From NCBI GenBank assembly GCA_051007175.1, contig JBPCSL010000015.1, positions 1 through 12,612 of the forward strand: a DNA stretch of 12,612 nucleotides, written 5' to 3'. The position numbers and the translations under genes were made by a program. Below the pieces are notes generated by a model. That model did not search any database. It was not told where the DNA came from and worked only from the letters and a program-made list of their open reading frames with translations. This DNA comes from Mxb001 sp051007175 (GTDB lineage: Bacteria > Actinomycetota > Actinomycetes > S36-B12). Positions 7,526 through 12,612 of the stretch are shown here, piece after piece (positions within the stretch are counted from its first letter, which is position 1; each line of letters opens with the position of its first letter).

Positions 7526-8247
7526 TCACCGACCCCGAGGTAGGTCCGCATCACAGATGCATCGGAGAGCACCTCGTCGGGAGTGCCCGACATCACGATG
7601 CGGCCCGATTCCATGAGCAGGAGGCGATCGGCGACGTCGCGCACGTTGGTGACGTTCTCCTCCACGAGCAGGACGGTGATGCCCGAGGCGGCGATGGAGG
7701 CGATCCGCTCGTAGACCTCATGGACGAGGACCGGTGCCAGGCCGAGGGATGGCTCGTCGATGAGCAGCGTGTCCGCATCCGACATGAGGCCGCGCCCTAG
7801 CGCCACCATGCGTCGCTCCCCGCCCGAGAGGGTGCGCGCACGCTGGGTGCGCCGCTCGCGCAGTCGCGGAAAGAGTTCGAAGACGATCTCGAGGCGGGCT
7901 GCGCGCTTCTTGTGCGCTGCGGGTCGGAATGAGCCGAGCAGCAGGTTCTCCTGCACTGTCATGTCAGGGAAGAGGAGATCGCCCTGTGGGATCTGCGTCA
8001 GGCCGAGGTCGACAATCTTCTCCGTGCGCAGGTCACTGATCCGGGTGCCCTTGTAGTCGATGGTCCCCCGAGAGCAGGTGAGCAATCCGCTGATCGTGCG
8101 GAGGAGGGTGGTCTTGCCATGCCCGTTGGGCCCGATGACCACGACGAGCTCGCCGGCCGAGACCTCAAGGTCGATGCCATGCAGGGCGAGCCCCTGCCCG
8201 TAGCCGGCCTCGACTGCGGAGAGGGTGAGCACCCGTTCATTCGTCAT
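7522..8247 (-). CDS. livF: ABC transporter ATPase (LivF family)
   Basis: 241 residues from ATG 8245-8247, preceded by AAGGAGGG (8256-8263). An in-frame ATG at 8295 would add 16 residues without family similarity and a longer overlap with LivG. Motifs: Walker A GPNGHGKT (39-46, with His where Ala is usual), Q-loop IPQGDLLFP (86-94), signature LSGGERR (140-146), Walker B LLIDEP (161-166) followed by SLGLAP. The switch position after LLVE is Glu197 (LLVEEN); LivF proteins usually have Gln there rather than the classical His. It overlaps the LivG 3' end by 11 bp and the LivH start by 4 bp. Together with LivG it forms the ATPase dimer that powers import. Confidence 0.93.
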   Translation of the reverse strand: MTNERVLTLSAVEAGYGQGLALHGIDLEVSAGELVVVIGPNGHGKTTLLRTISGLLTCSRGTIDYKGTRISDLRTEKIVDLGLTQIPQGDLLFPDMTVQENLLLGSFRPAAHKKRAARLEIVFELFPRLRERRTQRARTLSGGERRMVALGRGLMSDADTLLIDEPSLGLAPVLVHEVYERIASIAASGITVLLVEENVTNVRDVADRLLLMESGRIVMSGTPDEVLSDASVMRTYLGVGE

Positions 8248-8995
8248 CGAGACGGCCCTCCTTCCGGCCGAGGTAGACCTCGACGACCTCCTCATTGCGC
8301 ACGACCTGGTCAGGCGTGCCCTCGAAGAGCTCCTTGCCGTGGTTCATGATGAGCACGCGGTCGGACAGCGCCATCAGCGCGCGCATGACATGCTCGATGA
8401 GGACGATAGTGATCCCGCGCTCCCGGGTGGCCCTGATCGTGCCGAGGAAGGCGTCGACCTCTCCGGGCGTGAGTCCGCCGAAGGGCTCGTCGAGGAAGAG
8501 TACGGAGGGATCGGTCGCGAGAGCAGAGGCGAGCATGAGGCGCTTCTTTTCGTAGACCGGCAGTGGGCCTGCCTGCTGGGCCGCAAGGCCCGATAGGCCC
8601 ACGAACTCCAACTCCTCCATGGCCCGCGTTGCCGCGGGCTGCGAGCGTCGAAGGCCCTTCCACCAGGGCCTTGCCCGGCCGTAGTAGGCCCCGGCCAAGG
8701 AATTGGCGAGCACGGTCTGCGAGTCGAAGACCGAGGGCAGCTGGAAGGTGCGCGCGGCCCCGAGATTGCAGATGCGATGCACCGATGCCGACTGGATGGG
8801 CTCGCCGCGCAGGAGCACGGTGCCGCTGGTCGCGCGGACCATGCCGGTGATGACGTCGAAGAGAGTGGTCTTGCCGGCCCCATTGGGGCCGGCAATCCCG
8901 AACGTCTCCCCCTCATCGACGTGGAACGTGAGGCCATCGACCGCCGCCAACCCGCCGTAGCGCTTAACGACGTCTCGCACCTCCAGAAGGGCCAT
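8237..8995 (-). CDS. livG: ABC transporter ATPase (LivG family) with divergent signature motif
   Basis: 252 residues from ATG 8993-8995. Walker A GPNGAGKT (36-43), Q-loop ARTFQLPSVF with Q85, Walker B VLFLDEP (165-171), D-loop region GGLTPGEVD, and switch His202 in VLIEHV are all intact. The long helical insertion before the signature is typical of LivG. The signature itself reads LPVYEKKR (145-152), with neither glycine of LSGGQ. LivG proteins commonly keep something like LSYGQQR, so this is unusual. It starts 9 bp after the binding-protein stop, without a clear ribosome site, which suggests re-initiation after that gene. It pairs with LivF. Confidence 0.92.
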   Translation of the reverse strand: MALLEVRDVVKRYGGLAAVDGLTFHVDEGETFGIAGPNGAGKTTLFDVITGMVRATSGTVLLRGEPIQSASVHRICNLGAARTFQLPSVFDSQTVLANSLAGAYYGRARPWWKGLRRSQPAATRAMEELEFVGLSGLAAQQAGPLPVYEKKRLMLASALATDPSVLFLDEPFGGLTPGEVDAFLGTIRATRERGITIVLIEHVMRALMALSDRVLIMNHGKELFEGTPDQVVRNEEVVEVYLGRKEGRLDDE

Positions 8996-9004
8996 GCGGT
9001 GACT

Positions 9005-10342
9005 CTAGGCGAGCCAGGGAGGCAGCTGGAACGTGCCGGCGCTGTTGTACGGCGTCGGGGATACGCACACCTGCTTGAGGTCCTGGATCTGGTAGGTGAG
9101 GTGTGCCATGGCCAGGCTCGGATCATTCACCTGATCGGGGTAGGGCGGCACCGACAACTGCTCCGGGACGAAGAGGTAGGTGCCACAGGTCCCGCGGTAG
9201 ATGGCCTCCTTGAGCAGCTTGTTGACCGTCGTGAAATCCATGGGATCGGTCGCCTGGTTGGCCGTGCGCGCCCACATCTGCACGATGTCGAACTCGCAAC
9301 CGGACTGCGAGAGGCCAGGCTCGGAGTTGTACTTGGCCCGGTAGATCCCCTTGAAGGCGTCGCCGATGGCGTCGGGGAGGATGCCGATCGTCGTCGACCA
9401 CACGACACCATTGGCGGCGTTACCGGCCAGCTCGATGTACTCCGGCACTGACGGCCCGTACTGCTGGTAGAGCAGCGACGGAGTGGGCGCCGTCGCGAAC
9501 TGGGTGGCGAAGCTGGCGAGGTCACCGGCGATGTAGTCGGTGACGAAGATGAGCCCGGGGGGATTGGCTCGGATCTTCGTGAGGACCGGACCCCAGTCGG
9601 CCGTGGGCGCCGTCACCTCCTCGTAGATGGGGGTTGTCCAGCCGATGCCCTTGAGCTCCTCCTGGACGGCCTTGGCGATCGAGATGCTGTAGGGGTCATT
9701 GCTCGTCACCACGGCTGCGGTCTTGGAGGACGGAGTCCACAAGCCCTGATCGATCCAGCTCTGCATGAGCGGGACGAAGCCCTTGCCGTACCAGATCTCC
9801 GTGGGGCATCCCTCGTAGATATTGGTGATCCCGTTGTCCTTCACGTAGTCGACGTTGGCCTGGAGCGTGTTGAAGTGGAACATCGGCACGCCGGCCTGCG
9901 CGTATGTGGGGAACTCCGCGGAATCGTTGGAGCAGTAGCCGCTGAACACCGCGGCCGCCCCGACCTCACCGGTGAGTCGCTGTGCGGCCTTGACATAGAG
10001 ATCGGGTGACAGGTCGCTGACGTCGGCGACGACGAGCTCGAGCTGCCGTCCGTGCACTCCGCCGCGCTGGTTCACGGCCTCGACGCCGAGCTCGGCCCCG
10101 CGCTGCATCTCCTGTCCGTCACCGGAGTAGGGGCCCGTCACGGGTGCGACCAGGCCCACCTTGATGGTCTCGGTGGAGGCTGATCCGCCCCCTCCGCTGG
10201 ACGAGTCCTTGGGTGCGGCCAGGTAGCCGGCCGCACCGCCGACGGCGAGTCCGGCCACACCGGCGACGCCGATGCCGGTGATGAAGCTCCGGCGGGAAAC
10301 GCCGACTGCCTCCGTGGTTTCCTGCGTTGTCTCGTCGCTCAC
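9005..10342 (-). CDS. Tat-exported ABC substrate-binding protein, Leu/Ile/Val-amide type
   Basis: 445 residues from GTG 10340-10342, with GAGGAGG five bases upstream (10348-10354). An ATG at 10412-10414 would add 24 residues but translates through a hairpin and matches no signal peptide. The N-terminus carries a twin-arginine motif SRRSFI (16-21), then a hydrophobic, Gly/Ala-rich stretch (22-43) and a Ser/Gly linker (47-56). There is no lipobox cysteine, so it is either cleaved near LAA-P or stays as a membrane-anchored receptor. The mature part (about 59-445) is a type I binding protein, with GLVAPVTGPYSGDG at 63-76 and a C-terminal YRG..G.Y and NDPSL..AH segment. It delivers substrate to LivHM. 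It is a paralogue of the sensor domain of the regulator at 3889-5607, so both probably bind the same ligand. Confidence 0.92.
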   Translation of the reverse strand: MSDETTQETTEAVGVSRRSFITGIGVAGVAGLAVGGAAGYLAAPKDSSSGGGGSASTETIKVGLVAPVTGPYSGDGQEMQRGAELGVEAVNQRGGVHGRQLELVVADVSDLSPDLYVKAAQRLTGEVGAAAVFSGYCSNDSAEFPTYAQAGVPMFHFNTLQANVDYVKDNGITNIYEGCPTEIWYGKGFVPLMQSWIDQGLWTPSSKTAAVVTSNDPYSISIAKAVQEELKGIGWTTPIYEEVTAPTADWGPVLTKIRANPPGLIFVTDYIAGDLASFATQFATAPTPSLLYQQYGPSVPEYIELAGNAANGVVWSTTIGILPDAIGDAFKGIYRAKYNSEPGLSQSGCEFDIVQMWARTANQATDPMDFTTVNKLLKEAIYRGTCGTYLFVPEQLSVPPYPDQVNDPSLAMAHLTYQIQDLKQVCVSPTPYNSAGTFQLPPWLA

Positions 10343-10347
10343 GTGTG

Positions 10348-10354
10348 CCTCCTC
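10348..10354 (-). promoter_or_regulatory. Ribosome binding site deciding the binding protein's GTG start
   Basis: GAGGAGG on the minus strand, five bases before GTG 10340-10342 and five bases after the large hairpin at 10360-10410. The upstream in-frame ATG has no comparable site. Confidence 0.7.
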
Positions 10355-10359
10355 GGGAT

Positions 10360-10410
10360 CGCCGGCCTCGGGCGATGCTGGGGTGATCCCACACCCGCCC
10401 GGAGCCGGCG
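10360..10410. repeat. Large two-tier hairpin in the leader of the binding-protein gene
   Basis: The arms 10360-10374 and 10396-10410 are 15 nt each and pair at 13 of 15 positions. Inside the 21-nt spacer, TGGG (10379-10382) pairs with CCCA (10388-10391) around a 5-base loop. On the minus-strand transcript the structure would end five bases before the binding protein's ribosome site. There is no T run after it in either direction, so it is not a standard intrinsic terminator. It may stabilise the mRNA 5' end of the importer genes, mark a processing point that separates enzyme from transporter mRNA, or influence initiation. Confidence 0.6.
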
Positions 10411-10411
10411 A

Positions 10412-10429
10412 CATGCGTCAGTTGACGTA
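10412..10429. promoter_or_regulatory. Candidate operator, site 2 (upstream of the importer operon)
   Basis: CATGCGTCA-GT-TGACG (10412-10427) repeats site 1 (3859-3874) at 14 of 16 positions; only the two central bases differ. The perfect dyad is CGTCA/TGACG (10416-10427), with a further T/A pair outside. The centre is about 79 nt upstream of the binding protein's GTG, in the same orientation as site 1 relative to hyuA. The gap from the end of the flavin oxidoreductase gene to the binding protein is 99 bp, so an internal promoter here is plausible. No clear -35/-10 pair could be picked out by eye. Confidence 0.65.
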
Positions 10430-10441
10430 CCTGGTGCCTCG

Positions 10442-11455
10442 CTAGAGGAGGGGTAGTACCTCGCCGAGGCGCTCAAGCGCCTGGCGCTGGGCGGCTTCCC
10501 CGGCTCCGGGCAGGTAGGAGCGGGCGATGAAGGTGAGGTCGCCACCGACGGCCCCGGCGTACTCCCGGATCCGCGCTGCGACGACATCGGGCGTGCCGAC
10601 GAGGCTCGTTGCCTGCAGCCGGGCCTCCTCGCCGTCCTCCCAGGGACCGGGGCGACCCAGCGGCCCGTGGCTCCCCATCTGGCCATCCATGTCCCCGTAC
10701 TTCCAGCCGGGGTAGCGCAGGAGGTCTCGGATGCTCTCCCAGGGCTCATCGGTCACCAGCGTGGGCAGGTGCACGGCGATGGACAGCGCCCTCGGGTCGC
10801 GCCCCGCTTCGCTCGCCGACCGGCGAGCGATGTCCACCTGGGATGCGAGTTCCGGCGGAGTCACCTCCGTGGCCATGAATCCGTCAGCCGTGCGGCCCGC
10901 TCGCGCGATGGCCGGCTCGGCCAGGGCCCCGATCCAGATCGGAGGGCTATCCGTACTGGCCGATCGAGGCGTGATGCGACCCAGGGGGCTCCCATCGCGT
11001 GAGAGCCGCGTGGGGAGGCCGGCCGAACCCCGACGCAGGACCTCGATGGTGTCGAGGAGCCGAGGGACGCGGTCCTTCTGCGCCACGCCGGCGACCGCGA
11101 ACTCCTCCTCGCGCCAGCCGATCCCGAGCCCGAGGACGAGCCGGCCGTGGCTGACGAGGTCGACGAGCTGGGCCTCTTCGGCGACCCGCACGGGGTCGTG
11201 GAGCGGCGCGAGGAGCACGGCGGTGCCCAGCGTGATGGACTGCGTCGACGCGGCCATGGCCGAGAGCATCACGAGGAGGGCCCCGAGGTGGCCGTCGTCG
11301 ACGTGATGGTGCTCCGATACCCAGGCCGAATCGAGTCCGATCTCCTCCGCGCGGACAGTGAGCCCTAGGGCCTCATCGACCAATTCCTGCCAGTCCCGAG
11401 GATCGTCGGGATGCGACTGACAGGTGATGAGCCCGTATCCCAGGCGAATGGTCAT
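10442..11455 (-). CDS. Luciferase-like (LLM class) flavin-dependent oxidoreductase
   Basis: 337 residues from ATG 11453-11455, with GGGGGGAGG six bases upstream (11462-11470). It should be a TIM-barrel enzyme using F420 or FMN. Recognisable elements are LGYGLI at the N-terminus, the strand-plus-histidine segment AWVSEHHHVDDG (44-55), ITLGTAVLLAPLHDPVRVAEE (74-94), and the family hallmark GRLVLGLGIGWREEEF (104-119). PPIWIGALAEPAIARAGRTADGF follows in the C-terminal half. The start overlaps the stop of the C45 hydrolase gene (ATGA, 11452-11455), so the two are probably made together. Members of the family oxidise many substrates, and some (RutA in pyrimidine breakdown) cleave C-N bonds in cyclic amides oxidatively. 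That role would fit here but is only inference. Cofactor and substrate are not decided by the sequence. Confidence 0.88.
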   Translation of the reverse strand: MTIRLGYGLITCQSHPDDPRDWQELVDEALGLTVRAEEIGLDSAWVSEHHHVDDGHLGALLVMLSAMAASTQSITLGTAVLLAPLHDPVRVAEEAQLVDLVSHGRLVLGLGIGWREEEFAVAGVAQKDRVPRLLDTIEVLRRGSAGLPTRLSRDGSPLGRITPRSASTDSPPIWIGALAEPAIARAGRTADGFMATEVTPPELASQVDIARRSASEAGRDPRALSIAVHLPTLVTDEPWESIRDLLRYPGWKYGDMDGQMGSHGPLGRPGPWEDGEEARLQATSLVGTPDVVAARIREYAGAVGGDLTFIARSYLPGAGEAAQRQALERLGEVLPLL

Positions 11456-12600
11456 GCGGTGCCTCCCCCCAATGCCTGCTCTGCGGGCGACGCCGACCAG
11501 AGCTTCGCATAGTCGATATCGATGCGCGGGGCGGTGCAGGGATTGCCATCCCAGAGGGCCATCGTCCCGTGGCTGACGTTCATGACGGTGCTGGCGACCG
11601 TGGCTCCCTGCTCCTCGCGCGGGAGCAGCGCATCGGGGTGGCAGCAGATCCCGTAGGGATGCGCGGCGTGATCCTGAGCGCTGTCGACGAACCACGAGGG
11701 CGGGGTCACGTGGTTCGTCGACAGCCTCAGCGCCCGCTCCAGCCTCTGCAGGCGGAAGGGGGAATCGGGGAAATTCCACAGGCCGACGTCGGTCCCGCGG
11801 ATCGGGGCCAGGAAGTGGTTGGTGTGGAGGATGACGCCGCGGTCATCGGGGCCGATGAGGGAGATGTGCGTGCTATCGCCCGCCTCGCACTCGAAGTCCA
11901 TGGCGAGCCCGGACGCGTGCGCGACGAGGTAGTTGGCCGAGGACGATCGGCTCCTGCGCTGGAGGATCTCGAAGGCCTCCACGGGAGTCCTCGCGCCGAT
12001 GAGGGCGCGCAGCATGACGTGGAACGGGACTCCCGGCTCGCCGGCGTCGAGAGAGCTCACGAGGGCATTGCACGCGAGGCCCAGGCCCGCGTCGTTCATG
12101 CCGAACTTGCACAGGAGCCCGGCCTCGACGACGGTGACGAAAGCGGGGCCGTCGTCCGGGTAGCTCTCCAGGCGGATCACCGTGTCGAAGGCATGGGTGG
12201 CCCAGTCCCAGTTCTCGCCGACGTACGTCGTGCCGTCGTCCCCCACGGCAGCGAAGGCGCTGCACTCGGCGAAGCGCGGGAGGGTGGCATCGAATGCGCG
12301 GGCCTTGGCAGCGAACATGATCTCGGTACGCACGTTGATCGCGAGAATGTCGTCGAGGGCAACCCCGGCACCCTCGGCAACGCCTTCCATCTCTGCGAGC
12401 TGCGAGGCGTCGAAGGCCTCGATCGCCGGGACGTAGCGGCGGGCCTCCTCCGTGACCCGCGCCCAGTCCCAGTGCGCGTAGTGGGCGAAGATGCGACCGT
12501 AGGCTTCGATCGAGAGGTGGATTCGATCACGGGCCTGCTCGCCATAGGAGCGGCCGCGCTCGCGCGCGGATCCGCGCACCACCACCACAGGACATGTCAT
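11452..12600 (-). CDS. C45-family (acyl-CoA:6-APA acyltransferase-like) Ntn amidohydrolase
   Basis: 382 residues from ATG 12598-12600, with GGAG four bases upstream; only 12 bp remain before the window edge, so an earlier start is not fully excluded. Family marks are AECSAFAAV (111-119), YVGENWDW (126-133), ILHTNHF (257-263), GICCHPD (317-323) and the C-terminal WDGNPC (350-355). Cys113 should be the N-terminal nucleophile freed by self-cleavage after Glu112, giving chains of about 112 and 270 residues. The family includes isopenicillin N acyltransferase and various amide or peptide hydrolases. No signal peptide is apparent, so it acts in the cytoplasm, consistent with hydrolysing an imported N-acyl or amide compound. 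It heads the visible minus-strand cluster. A perfect 17-bp inverted repeat lies in its codons for residues 293-307. Confidence 0.87.
   Translation of the reverse strand: MTCPVVVVRGSARERGRSYGEQARDRIHLSIEAYGRIFAHYAHWDWARVTEEARRYVPAIEAFDASQLAEMEGVAEGAGVALDDILAINVRTEIMFAAKARAFDATLPRFAECSAFAAVGDDGTTYVGENWDWATHAFDTVIRLESYPDDGPAFVTVVEAGLLCKFGMNDAGLGLACNALVSSLDAGEPGVPFHVMLRALIGARTPVEAFEILQRRSRSSSANYLVAHASGLAMDFECEAGDSTHISLIGPDDRGVILHTNHFLAPIRGTDVGLWNFPDSPFRLQRLERALRLSTNHVTPPSWFVDSAQDHAAHPYGICCHPDALLPREEQGATVASTVMNVSHGTMALWDGNPCTAPRIDIDYAKLWSASPAEQALGGGTA
11674..11730. repeat. Long near-perfect inverted repeat inside the C45 hydrolase gene
   Basis: The arms 11680-11696 and 11709-11725 are perfect 17-nt reverse complements, each containing GTCGAC, with a 12-nt spacer. 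Skipping one bulged base (11679), five more pairs form (11674-11678 with 11726-11730), for 22 pairs in all. The repeat lies wholly in coding sequence (the LSTNHV to WFVDS region of the protein) and keeps the frame open. No T run follows on either strand. Confidence 0.85.
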
Positions 12601-12612
12601 GCCGCTCCAGCC

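Noticed and set aside
10343..10414. 24-residue N-terminal extension of the binding protein
   Set aside because: It is Pro/Glu/Gly rich, reads through the hairpin, has no ribosome site, and would put the Tat motif unusually far from the start.
1..12612. Mobile elements, CRISPR arrays, tRNA or rRNA genes
   Set aside because: No transposase or integrase, no regularly spaced direct repeats, no cloverleaf or rRNA-like stretch was seen by reading both strands; coding genes fill nearly the whole window.

Overview
The window is a densely packed, high-GC bacterial segment. There are about ten genes with 4-11 bp overlaps, frequent GTG starts, strong AGGAGG-type ribosome sites, a twin-arginine exported binding protein and a luciferase-like (F420/FMN type) oxidoreductase. 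This looks most like an Actinomycetota genome. Another high-GC phylum such as Chloroflexota is not excluded, and there is no rRNA or housekeeping gene here to settle it.

Layout, left to right. Positions 2-127 are the 3' end of a + strand membrane protein. Positions 118-3797 (minus) hold hyuA-hyuB, the two subunits of an ATP-dependent hydantoinase/oxoprolinase/lactamase family enzyme, overlapping by 4 bp. A 91-bp divergent intergenic region follows. Positions 3889-5607 (+) encode a regulator with an unusual architecture: a LuxR-type helix-turn-helix followed by a complete periplasmic-binding-protein-like (type I) domain. It ends stop-to-stop against 5604-10342 (minus), a full branched-chain amino acid/amide type ABC importer in the order binding protein, LivG, LivF, LivH, LivM. 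Upstream of the binding protein, in the same direction, are a luciferase-like flavin oxidoreductase (10442-11455) and a C45-family (penicillin acyltransferase-like) N-terminal nucleophile amidohydrolase (11452-12600).

How the parts fit. The sensor half of the regulator is a cytoplasmic paralogue of the transporter's own binding protein; the two align end to end. The only two intergenic gaps longer than 12 bp, upstream of hyuA/regulator and upstream of the binding protein, each carry the same 16-nt dyad, CATGCGTCA-NN-TGACG. The copies differ only at the two central bases, have the same orientation, and sit about 71 and 79 nt upstream of the minus-strand start codons. I infer a self-contained regulon. 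An exported protein captures an amide-like compound, the LIV-type permease imports it, the LuxR-PBP protein senses it and acts at the shared operator, and HyuAB, the C45 hydrolase and the flavin enzyme degrade it. The substrate is unknown. A cyclic amide, hydantoin or lactam, or an N-acyl compound, would suit the enzymes.

Other structures include a perfect 17-bp inverted repeat inside the C45 gene, a large hairpin just upstream of the binding protein's ribosome site, and a LivG subunit with a strongly altered ABC signature. I see no tRNA, rRNA, CRISPR array or insertion sequence.
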